Source: Acanthosepion lycidas (Eukaryota; Mollusca; Cephalopoda; Sepiida; Sepiidae). From it: a DNA stretch of 64,000 nucleotides. The stretch covers positions 78,416,730 to 78,480,729 of the forward strand of contig OZ010603.1 in assembly GCA_963932145.1 (NCBI GenBank). Direction: 5' to 3'. Both the position numbers and the translations under genes were made by a program. This document shows positions 46,583-59,700 of this stretch, piece by piece. The number at the start of each line of letters is the position of its first letter. Position 1 is the first letter of the stretch. A model generated the notes under the pieces. That model did not search any database. It had not been told where the DNA came from and saw only the letters and a program-made list of their open reading frames with translations.

Positions 46583-49500
46583 CAATATATATATATATAA
46601 ATAACAATATATATATATATAACAATATATATATATATATAACAATATATATATATATATTCTATATGGGGTTGTTTTGTAGGTTCCCTCTGAATACGCG
46701 ATAAGATTGTACGTGTAGAGTTTTATGCTGAATGAGTAAATTGTAATGAATTACTGGGTCGGGAATCTGATTAGCTAGGTCTAGGATAGTTAGTGTTGAA
46801 CAGCCTTGCCTCTCTTCGTCTTCAGTCTTGTTCCACAATTACTGTAAAATCTATATAAATAAATGCGGATATCAGTGTTTCACACTATTTCAACTTTACT
46901 CTTAGAGGCCGTAGCCTTCCATATGATACCATTTTGGAATCAGATCAACGCCGTGAGCAAATTAAAAACATTCTGGGTCGGATCCGAACCGACAATCCAA
47001 CAATTTTGGATTCCCAAGTTTTCATTAAGGCGATTTTTTTCGGCGATTTTTTTACGTGATTTTTTGTGACGAATGTTTTTGTACGATAACAATAACTTGA
47101 AAATGAATTTGGGAATAATAGAAATTAATTGCGAAATCCAGTGAAAATCATCCACGAATAATTGTTTGTACTGAAAGTAAGGACCTACGTCCATCAATTT
47201 GTATTTAAATTAATTGGCGACAGAAGAATTATCGTTGAACTTTTTAAAAGATAAGCTTAAATATTAATGCAGTGATCAATTTTGAGTTCTGTCGTTTATT
47301 GTTGCCTATTGCATCTATTCCTCCCTACCTATTGTGATGAACGCCGAATCAAGAGCCCTCCGCAAAAGCTAGCTTAAATACCGCCTGATAGGGCGGCTTT
47401 TAAGGAAGTATATAATAAATGCAAGTGTCAGTGTGTCACACTTTTTCAACTTTACTCGTAGAGGCCGTAATCCAACATATATCATTTTTGGAAGCAGGTC
47501 GACGTTGTGAGGAATTTTGTAAAAATCATTTTCACCCCAAGCAAAACAATAAAGTAACTAAGACACAAGGAGCTACTGAGTGTTAGAGAATTGAGAAAAA
47601 GTAGTTAAGTAACTGTATTACATTATTTACATTATTCGGACTGTTATCTCATCTTCATTGCCATATTTAGAATGTTTCGGCCGTTTTACGCTCCGGCCTT
47701 GTTCAGGTAATTGGAATTTCGAATCGGACCCTTTATTTCGCCCACCGGGGTAAGATTGTTCTAGTTCCATGTGACATGCCTCTTCCGGATGTTTCTGTTA
47801 TTTTCCTTTAATTCAGCTCTCCAAGTTTTGTCCTCAAGGACACATGGCCCAATGGATAAAGACGTTGGTCAGATCCAGTGACTAGACCCAAAGAGTTGTG
47901 AGTTCAATATCAGGCTACACTAGTGGTAAACCAAAAAATTAACTTTGTCAACCGTTGATCAGTTAGCTCTTTAAAAATCAAACGGAAGTTGTCGATAGAC
48001 CATTAACGTTAAGTTCTGAGCCTGTTCCTGCTGAAGTCTAGTGGCACAGACAGTTTTAACTTCGACGACATCAACAGATTCAAGTTCTTGTGATGTCTTG
48101 ATGACGTTGATAGTTGGCTTGGGGGGGTTGAATCGTTGGCGAAATTGTTAACTTCGTTAATTAAAGCGATTAACAGTTTGGTACCCAAATCTGGAGGGAA
48201 AGACAACAGAATTTATAAATCCACATTTATATGTTTGGGTTTTATTAAAATTAAAATATAGCTCTATTTAAAAAAAATAAAAATTGTCGAGGGTAGAGGG
48301 GGATGTTAATAGCGGTGTCATGATAAAAACCGTCCCTTTTACACGCGTTTTTTTTTTTTTTTTACTTGTTTTTCTTTTTATTGTTTCTTTGTGTTTTTTT
48401 TTTTTTTTCGATTACATAGGTACCTCCACTTTTTCGGCATAAATTATCGATACCTAAGTTTAAAATGCATTTTTGAAAATGAAAAAACATGCTTGAAGAT
48501 TTCATTTTAGCTTTACTTGAAAGTTGAATAATTAAATTTATTATTTCCATTAAGCAAACAATTCTGGTGTATTTCAGATAGAAACTATATACATTGGAAT
48601 GTCAAATTTAATTTCAAATTTTTAAATTTTCTTAAATTCGCCATTTTCTTAATTTTAAGAAATTTGTAAACAAACACAAATTTATCGATTTTAAAAATAT
48701 TTAAAAAAATTTCTGACACGTTATTTTAGCAAAATTAGAAAATTTAATGTTAAATTAATCTGATTTAAAAAAAATATTACTTAATTATAGCATAAAAAAG
48801 TAATATACAACGAATTATTAACGATTGGTACCGTAATTTTGATCCAATACTTGATCTATGTGTTGATTGACAAGTGATGACAGCTACTACGGATGACCAT
48901 AAATGAAAATTACTAGAAATCTGAGTGAACCCTTTTATTTTTAGTTTTACTGTTATCTTTATTTATTAGAATAAAGGGACAAAACTCTTTTTGTAATAAT
49001 GGCAATTTCAGTCTACCGTACGTGGAAATAAGGAACGTATTAAGTAGAAAAATACAACATAAAAAATTATTTGAACGGATTACAAATGCTAAATTTTGCC
49101 AATTCATTCTTTCTTTTTATTTTCAGCGGCTTCTTGTGGCACTTTCTCTTCAACTGCTCTTCCTAATCTACGTTCAGCTATGTCAAAATTAGTCAAGCAA
49201 GATGAGCATGGTATGTAATATACTACTAGTACGACCAATTCTCTCACTCTCTCTCTCTGCGTTTATAAAATCTAAATTAAGATGCACAATTTCCTGGCCT
49301 ATCAAATGTTTGAATTTCTGTAATGTGTAATTATCATTATTTACATTCAGACTATTATCCTCATTTTTGTTTTTGCTATCATAACGTTTCGGTTGTTGTA
49401 CCTTCCGGCCATCTTCAGATTCTTGTGGATACTGAACCGAAACTTGTTTTATCTACAGAGTAGATAGTTCTCGCTCTTCTAGCCATGTCTCCGGATATAT

Positions 49501-52500
49501 CGTCTTGTTTTTATCTATTAGTGTTTGGTTCACCCTCTTTCCACCAAGTGTACACTACCTGGTTCAGGGACTGAACTCAAACTTGAGAAGCAACAATGTC
49601 GTAGGTTTAAGATTCCAATCTCTTCCGCATCCAGTAAACCCAGTGGCTGGGTTTACTGGGCGCGGAAGACTTAGAAACAGAAACATCGCTATGGGGTAAA
49701 AAAAGAGTAACCAGGAGGACAGTAGATATCGATTGACATTGCATTTAAATTTTTGAAGATTAATGTGGACTGGAAAGCATGGAGCTGGAAGGGAGTTCCA
49801 CAAGCGAAAAGCTCGAGAAAAGAAACTGTTAGCATAGAACTTACGGCTGCATCTAGCTATCTCAACTGTAAATTGATGGGATCTCGACGCCAATCTAGTA
49901 CCGCGCTTGAATTCATAGAGTCTAGGTATCATAGCGAAGAGCTCAAACGAACAATTACCATGAAAGTATTTATAGAAAAGACACAGGGAGGCAACCTTAC
50001 GGCAGTGGAAAAGTGGCTGAAGTCGAGATGTCAGGTCGGGACCAGTAATATTGCTAATTCTTTTTCTTTTCTTTTTTTTTGTGGTGGAGGCACTTAATCA
50101 AGTATTTCTAAATATATAACAGAAGCAACGGACCATATATGGCAGAAATATTCTAAGCATGGTCGAATGGTAGACTTATAGATATATATAAAATAGATTC
50201 TGGAGAGAAAAATTGTCTAACATGACACAGTGAACCAACTTTCTTACCAACTGACCTAGCAATGGATTTGCTAACAAAAGGTTTCTGAATTCAACCTCTG
50301 ATCTTGTGAAAGGAGCTTTTAATGTGCAACGCCCTTTCAGTCCCACAAGATAAGCCCTATCTCATCTGTTTTGTACAAGATAACCAAAAAACTTCTGTCT
50401 GTTTTTAAAGGAAAAAAGAAAACGCTTCACAATATGTGTAACTTATATTTAGTCTTCGAAGTAATCGCCATCGGCATCCAGCACCTTCTGTCAACATGTC
50501 TCCAGCTTTTCAATGCCCTTGCGGTAGAACTCGGGGGTGGGGGGTTGACGTAAATAAGTCCGTGAGGGTTTTGCGCACGTCTGCTTCATTGGTGAAGGAT
50601 TTCCCACGAAGCTGATTATCCATGGAGTGGAAGAGGTGGTAATCGGATGGCGCAAGGTCAGGTGAATAAGGTGGATGTCACAAAGTTTCCCGCCCAAGTT
50701 GCTGTATGGTATCCCTGACCACTCGCGCGACATGCAGCCTGGCGTTGTCATGGAGGAAAAGCACACCTTTGCGATTCACCAGTGCTGGTTCCTTCTGGCG
50801 CAATGCCTGTTGCACACGTATCAATTGCTGCCAGTATAGGCCTCCAGTGACCGTTTGGCCCGTTGATAGCAGTTCACAATGAACCATTTGACGACCTGTC
50901 TACCAGACACAAAGCATAATCTTGCGTGGGTGCATAGGCGGTCTTACGGTGTGAGGGACAGCATCCTGAGGAGACAACCAATGTCTGGAACGCTTGGGAG
51001 TTTCGTACAGAGCCCACTTTTCATCACTGGTAAGCATTCGATTGAATAAGGATGCGGTACGGTGGCGAGAAAGCAGCGATACGCAGGCTGCCACTCATTA
51101 TCCATTGTGGACATCCAACAGCGTTTGCGGAACCCAATTGCTCAGTTTGTACGTCTTACCTAGACGGTGCAAGTGAAGTCTAACTGTTTCATCGGAAACG
51201 TTGAACTGTCTTGCAAGTTTACCACACGTTAGACTACTGTCCTCTTCAATGGCCACCTTCAGGACTCCGTCATTCAAGACCTGTGGTCGTCCACTGCGAG
51301 GCTAATCATGGAGAGACAAATCTCCCGACTTGAAGTTTCGAAACCAACGCTTTGCAGTACATTCATCCACAGCACTATCCCCAAATGCTTGATATATGCG
51401 GCGACTTGATGCAGCTGCTGATAAGCCCACTTTGAAGTCGTAAACCAAACAGCCCCGAACGAGATCTTTAGACACTTCCATCCTTCTCACAGCTGTCCCG
51501 TTTATAACTGATGGCCGGGCACGGTGCGCATGTTTTTTATAACGTCTGATGTTCCTAATTCCCGTATCCAGGCATTTTCAAATGTCTGACATGTGGAGTA
51601 TCTCTTCGATATCCCGTGTCGTGTGAGCCGGATTGTTTTTAATCAACATTTGGATTTCATCATCATCATCAAGAACTACAATTTTTCGGTCTTCAAGATC
51701 ACAATTTCTATTTCACAATTTCTATTTCTGAACCTAGCAAACCACTTCTAACCATTACACTCAGCTACAGCACCATCTCCATAAACGGCACATATATTTT
51801 TTGCTGTTTGTACGGCTTTTATTTTCCTTTCCAGGAATAATTGTTCATCAGATGACGAAAAAAAATTGTTCATCAGATATCGAAAAAAAACATTTAAAAC
51901 TCACAATCTACACACGAATCGTATAGCAAGGCGTGTTTGATTGTCACTTTCCAAAATATGTATGTGTCATAAATTTCAGGCACATGGAAAACAAAATCAA
52001 AATTCAAATCCGCTGTTGAGAAACGCCACCAATTTTTTCACCAAATAAATTATAATTCATGATATAATCACTGTTATTCTTGTTTTTATTTTAGTTTTCA
52101 TTTTTATTTTTATACAATTGTTCAACCAATAAAAGGCACAATAGCCACTCAAGGTAGAGGATTAACGAATGACGTGTTGTAAAGGCGTAAATAGAGGACG
52201 TAAGAAAAGCATATTATGACGATATGTCGAATATATAACAATTGACCCTTGACTTGAAGATTGATCTTTTCCACAAAGTGGCTATTCTGAGGAAGAAGTT
52301 GTCTGAGTGTTGCTTCCTCCTTAACAATGGAGGACGAAGGAAATGAAGATGAGTTGACGTCGTGTACGCCGCAAGCCGAGTCTCGACTGTGAAGGTCTGA
52401 ACTGGTAGAACTAAGAAATGTACACTACAGGCAAAAACTTTTGGTCAATCCAGCATTTAAATACACCAAAACATTTTGCCTGTAGTGTAGCTCGTCCGAA

Positions 52501-52999
52501 CATTTGCCCGTCCTGGGTATGACGATAAACTACATCCGACAACAAGGCCGCTGATCAGGCGGTTTTGAGGAGCGTGGAACCACCTCTTAATTGCTGGTAT
52601 TCCGAAGTCTACGCTGACCCGCGTGGTAGCACCTGTTAGGGTCCCAGCTATGGGCAAATGGTTAACCCTCAAACTTGGGTCAAAACGTGTAAAAATAGGT
52701 TTTAATACCAGAATACATTTTTGTAAAAAATTATTATCAGCAATAAATATTTCAAAAAAAAATTATTACCAGCAGTAAATTTTTCGAAAAAATATTACCA
52801 GAAATACATTTTGAAAAAATATTACCAACAATAAAAATCTTGTCGGAATTAAATAACCCATTGCGGTTGATATGCAAACCAAACCAAATCAATATATACT
52901 GAAATAGATAGATAAAAAATATTACCAGCAATAATAGTTTTGTCGGCATTAAATAACCCACTGAGGTTGATATGCCGTAAAACAAAACAAACCAAATCA

Positions 53000-53059
<60 letters not shown>

Positions 53060-53673
53060 AAAAATATTACCAGCAATAAAAATCTTCTGGGCATTAAATA
53101 ACCCACTGAGGTTGATATGCCGTAAAACAAACCAAGCCAAACCAAACATTTGCCATGCAAATAGCGATAGAGTAGTGAGGGGCTAGCAACATTTCGTCTG
53201 TGGGAAAGGAGTTATAGGTGGAATATAACTCATCTGCCACGAGGATTTGTAATTGCTTAATCTGCTCAAGCAGATCAAGCAATTACAAATCCACATTTGT
53301 CGCCCACATTTGTCGCCCACATTTCTCCAGCTTTATTTTGTGGCCATGATTCCAGAATTTAGTTATCTTTATTCGTAATTACTTTTTCCTTATTATTTTT
53401 ATTATCTTTTATTTTTGTATTTTTGAAATTTCCTCATCACACATTTGACTTTGCCTCCATTTTGGTTTGTTTTCCAGGTTCTTTATTTGCTGGGATATCT
53501 TTTATGGAGATACTTAGTACTGTCACATTTGTGATTATTTTCAACACAGTTTACTCGGCGACGCTTTTCATTATGCCTGGAATCGTGTTCATTTTTTTGG
53601 CTGGAATAATGTTGATCGCCATAATCTCATCTCTGTAAGTATCTTTTAATTCACACACACACACACACACACA

Positions 53674-53738
<65 letters not shown>

Positions 53739-56700
53739 GTTTCATTGAATATGGTAGACAAGGTGTTCTGCTTTAGTTTTTTATACAATTTCTCATGTGA
53801 TTTTATAATATTTTTCTTTTCGGTAGATAAATTATATAAAAACTGTCCAAATGTTTTTTTCCGAGCGTTTTTGGCCATACATTTAGCCATTTTCAAGGTT
53901 TAAATATATTAATTGTTCTATGTATGTATTTATATAATGTCTCATTTTCAAAACACAGTCAAGATATTGTGTCCATGTTCGTAGTTGATATTATTGAGTT
54001 TTGTTTTTATTAATAAGACATCCATTATTTTTTAAAGAAAGTTGAAAATCTGAAAATACATTTCAATAAAATTCCGTCCTAAATTTGACATATGAAAAGG
54101 CTAAAAATAATGGAAGTCTTTTTTGTTGTTTGAGATAATTATGATTTAATGATACAAGTTTTACTAACCCCTGACTGGGAGAGAAAAGGTGGATTCATAC
54201 CTTTCCCGAGGGTATTTGTGCGTAAGTGAATATAACGAACCCAACTGGAATTGGAACTCGGCTCTATGATTAACAATTCCGAGCTGTTATTTATTACACC
54301 ACCCGCACATCCAAGTTTACAGCACTTGGTATTCCCAAGCGGTCATACATCTAGATACTGACCAGGCTCGACGTTGCTTAGCTTCGGTGATCGTACGGAA
54401 ACCGGTGTTTCAGCGTGATATTGCCGTAAGCCAGATTAAAGTTACGTTAATATCGATTATTTTTCCCATATCGCTTACTGAAGGTGACATTGTTTCAATG
54501 TAGTTTGGGTAATGCTTAGCGATTTCATGTGATTTGATTCTACTGTGAATGGTAGTCTCAATGAACCCGGTTCAGCACAGGTCAAGATCCGCAGGTTCTC
54601 TCCCAACTCATCTGTGTGTTACACCGTTTATTTGGGTTTTTGATCACGCATGCAAATTAATGATAGTTTTAAAAGCACTAGAACCACGCAGACGCTTTAC
54701 CCGAATTGCAAATGGCGGCTCCAATCGGGCAGGCGAGACATCGTGTCCTCTTAACCACGGGTAGGTTAAAATTCCTTGGTCCAGTTTCACCACAAATACT
54801 ACTGAGTACTGATTTCAAATCTAACTTGGTGTCCTATAATTTTGATCTTGTGGAAAACCAAGTTAAACCTAAACTGGAATCTCGGCTTCAGTCATTTTCT
54901 CATCGCAGTAACGTAGCTTCCCTGTACCTTTTCTATAAATCCCTTCATGGTAATTGTTCGTATGAACTTTTCTCTGATACCTAAACTTTATGAATTTAAG
55001 TACAGTACTCGGTCATGATTAATTACGACTTTGTGTTAGCACAAACAACGGCGGTTTTGAAATGGTCCTGTCTACCCAATTTCACTTACAAGGCTTGGGT
55101 CAATCTGTAGTATGTAGTATGATTTTCAGACTCTTTCCAAAGATGCTATCAACTAGCATCACCTTGCTAGTCTAATAACATCAAGAAGTCATGACCATAG
55201 TAAGATTTAACCATCGGTCTCATAGCCATAAGGCAAAATTTCTAACCAGTTGACCAGGTGCTCATCAAATTTTCAGTTTTATCCAAAATTATTGGTCCTG
55301 ACTTGACATCTCGGTTTCAGTCTCTTTCTCATCGCAGGTACCTGAACTTACCTGTGTCTTTTCTATAAATACTTTCCTGGTAATTGTTCTGACGAACTTT
55401 TCTCTGTGATAGACTTTATGAATTTAAGAACAGTACTCGGTCATGATTAATTACGACTTTGTGTTAGCACAAACAACGACGGCTTTGAAACGGTTCTGTC
55501 TACCCAATTTCACTTACAAGGCTCGGGTCAATCTGTAGCATGATTTTCAGGCTCTTTCCAAAGATGCTATCAACTGGGATCACCTTTGCTAGGCCAGTAA
55601 CATCAAGAAGTCATCACCTCCATGAATAGACCATACTAAGATTTAACCATCGGTCTCATAGCCATAAGGCAAAATTTCTAACCAGTTGACCACACTCGCT
55701 CCGTAAAAAATCACAGTTGACAGTCTCAGACACTGCCCTTAACAACGAAATTCTCGGAACAACCAATAACAAGTAAGCATAAACGTTTAAAGTAAAAAAA
55801 AAAAAAAGGTAATAACACTGAGAACATTTTTAACACACAATGCTAATATTGTAATTAACATTTCGAAAAGAAAAATACACATTCTTGTCATTAATGTCAA
55901 CGCGTGTTTCAGAGTCTTATTGTTGTTATCGTTGTACGTTTTATTACATTTTTATTGTACATTTTATTACATTTATTGTACATTTTCAGTATAAAAATAT
56001 AGAGGAAAGGAATCCTCTGTCAAATACAAATATATATAACAACGGGGTAATTGCTTTGACAACGCCCACACATTCAACTCTGTTACAGCTTCAAGCAAGA
56101 CAATCATGTATATCTGGCGGTGACTATCATTCTTCAAACGTTGTGAACTGGGCAACAGAAACACAAAGAATTTTACCAAATAACAGAAACAATATCACCT
56201 TTAAGACTTACAACTAAAATGGATGCTACATGCAACTCATAAATATGAAAATAATGGCATAGTGAAGATGTTGATATTCCACACTTCTTCAAACAAAAGA
56301 TTAGGAAGGAAACGTCCATCAATACTGGAAAGAACGATAACTTCTTCTTTGTACCATGTCCCTTCAGGACGTTTTCGATCAAGGCACTCCACAATTTCCT
56401 GTCCTTTCTAGGTCTTAATAAATTTTCATTTTTTTGTTATCTCTCCTAAACCTTATTCCGCCATCCATTTACGCAACCTCATTCTTCTTCTTCCATATGC
56501 CGTGTACATTCAGGATGTAGAGGATCATGGCTCTCCACAATTTCCTGTCCTTTGTAGCTATTAATAATTGGTTGTTTTTTTATCTCCGCTAAACCTTGTT
56601 CCGCAATCCATTTACACAAGCTCATTCTTCTTCTATGTGCCGTGTCCCTTCACAACGTGGATGATCGTGTCTCTCCACAGCTTCCTGTCTTGAAGCTCTT

Positions 56701-59700
56701 AATAAATTTTATCTTTTTGTTATCTCTCCTAAACTTTGCTCTGCCATCCATTTACTCGTCAGGTAGGTTATGCATTGTTTTCTTCTGTCCATCTTATCTT
56801 CAATATGACCTGTGTGTATTAAACTTTCGAAACCCGCTTTCCTTATTATGTTCCTTATTGATGCTCAATCCACGGTATTCTCAGCATCCTTCTGTAGAAC
56901 CACATTTCTGTTGTGTCAAGTCTTTTCTACATCTATGAAAAGATTATTCAGCATTCACTGCCGTACAGGAGAGGTGATGGTACATATGCAGCAGAGCAAG
57001 AAGCTCCACTCCCATAAAAGTATCTCCTGCGGTGAACCGCCCCATTCTAGCTAAGCTACTGTTTATATCACATCTACGCTACGCTTGAATCGTTAATTCA
57101 TTGTGTAATTTCTGACTGACATTATTTTTTTTTTCGCAATTTAAATGTGTATTTCGTTCTTTTGATTAGAAGGTCAATGTCCGATTAGTTTTATTGATAA
57201 GTCTTTTGTTTGTTTTCCTGTTTGTTTTCAGTCTTCACAGTTTGAGAGAATCTTGTTATTTTACAGTCATTAAGCTATGGGGAGAGTACGTTAACTTTCT
57301 CAAAAAAGATTATTATTCAATTAGAAATTTAATTAATTAGAAATTAATTCCTAATTAATTAGCTCTACTAATTAATTGGTGTAATCTCACACACTACTCA
57401 TTCGAAATTTCATCTCAATAAAAAATTGTTTTAGGTCTAATGCCGATCACAAATGCTGATCGGGGCTGTTTGCATTCATTATCACTAATACTTTAAGGAA
57501 GAGTAATACATATCTCTCCAGTTATGGATTAAATTATTTGGGTGACAGTTCAGGAAAACTGAATTCAAACCCTCGTCAATAGCAAGGAACACTGGGCTTT
57601 TTAGCCTTGGTAGGGTAATCAGTCTTGGAGAAACAAAACACTGAATTTAAAACTGTATAACATAAATAATAGGGTAAACCGCCTCTTTGTTCTTGGTAGG
57701 GCAATCAGTATAGAAGGAGGAAAACTCTGAATTAAAAACTCCGTAAATAATAGGGTACACCGCCTCTTTGTTCTTGGTAGGGCAATCAGTATAGAAGGAG
57801 GAAAACTATGATTTCAAAACTCCGTAAATAATAGGGTACACCGGGAAGGGTAATCAGTCTGGAAGAACGAAAACTCTCAATTCCAGAGTAAGAAATGCTA
57901 AGAATTTATTCTTCGCTGTTAAAAAAAAAAAAAAAAATTTCTTTAAAGAATTTTTTACCATGAAGTTCTATTAAATTAAATCAAATTAGGTACTTCCACT
58001 AATTCAGAATACGTAAGGTTTAAATTGGATTTTTTAACGTGTAAAAGCTTTCTTGAAGCTTTCATTTTAACTTTAATTGAAACCTAAAGGCTTAAAATTC
58101 ACTATTTCCAGTAAGCAAAATATTCTGTAGTGTATTTTAAACAAAATTATACCGATAGGAATCGATTTTTTTTCAGTAAAATCAATAAAAATTGGCCATT
58201 TTAACACATTTGTAAACAAAAGTTAATTCTCCGTTTTAAAAATCTTGCAAAAAATAATATCTATATTTCTGAAACCTTATTTGAGGAAAATTAGCAGATT
58301 TAAAGTTAAATTAATCTGATTTGAAACAAACATCGCTTACTTAATGTTGTATATAAGCATTTCTTAACCACGAGGTCTTGTTTTTCTTACCATTTATTGA
58401 CAGCAGAATGACCGCCGAACGAGTTCATAGTTAAGTATAGTGGAGCAAACGATAAAGTTCATATGAGCTTTTTTCCCGTAAGAGGTACAATCCTTAAAAT
58501 ACGTAACCTTTTAATGATAATATTATCGGTTTGATCATCCATACTTAGAAATTCTGCATGTATATCATCATACAAAAACAAATCGAAATTCTTTTAAAAA
58601 TAATCGACGTAGTCAGATTGTAATAAGCTTTACAATATTTGATTAGTACATATATTTTTACTTGATAATAATATTTCTTAAGCGTTATCACATTGAAACA
58701 ATTTAAAATTGTAAAAAAAGGAAAACAAATCTTATAATCTTCATTTTTCATCGAAAGTTTTTTCTTCTTCAGGCAATAGTCTTTAACATACATTTTTTCA
58801 TAAAAGCAATTAAAAGATTCTCTAATTAAATAATGTCTTAGTTTTCTTGCGTTTTTTATTTTTCGATTCAGAACAGATTTTCGGTAAGACAGGGTTCGAT
58901 TTTGCCAAAAAAGTCGGTGATTTGAATTCTTTAATTCCTTTTAATATCGTCTAATAGCGTCAGTAAAAATTATCGCGTCGAATTTCTCAAGTTTTTATAA
59001 AATTAAGTAAACACGTAAAAAAATATTTTTACAAAGATTTTCTAATAAAAATGATTTTAAAAATTTCATTCATTCGTGAATAAATCCTGAAAATTTAATT
59101 AAATTCCAACAAATTATTTGATTTTTGCAAGAATTTCCAAATTAATGTGTCCATCACCGCAAAAAGAGGTTAAAATTTGCTATGCTAAAAGTTAGTACAA
59201 CTGCTGACGCAAGAAAAGCAAGTTTTTTAATCAAAATTTCGAATGTTCTGAAAAGGAGTAAAAAAATTAATTGACTATTAAAAAATATTTTGATCCTTTC
59301 TCTTAATAATAACATAAAGATTTTGACGATAAAACTATATTTTTATTACGTTTGGAGCATGTTTTCATCATGGTAATTTGATTTTTAGCGATTTCGTGAA
59401 GGTACCTAAATTAAATTAAAGAAATTATTAAAGTATGAAGTATGGTATTTGTCAAAAGTATTTTTTCCAAACAAATCAGCTTATTCAAATTTCATTTATT
59501 GGTATGCGAAAGTGAACGAAATGTAGAGTTTGTAAATTTCGATAAATATGTTAGCGATAACTTCAGTAATACTAAATACTGTGAGGATTTCAACGTTCAT
59601 ATAAATATGTAAAAATGAAAATTATTCATTTTAAAATCATCAAAGACAATTACGACTGTTAGCATAACAATATTCTATCTATAAATCGTTAAAGTGAGCC

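Noticed and set aside
54312..54430. Functional 5S rRNA gene
   Set aside because: About ten substitutions including box C region, single copy in an intron, and direct fusion to a SINE; pseudogene or SINE head is more likely.
58545..58793. 82-codon minus ORF rich in Lys, Tyr, Ile
   Set aside because: Composition reflects AT-rich DNA; nothing recognisable.
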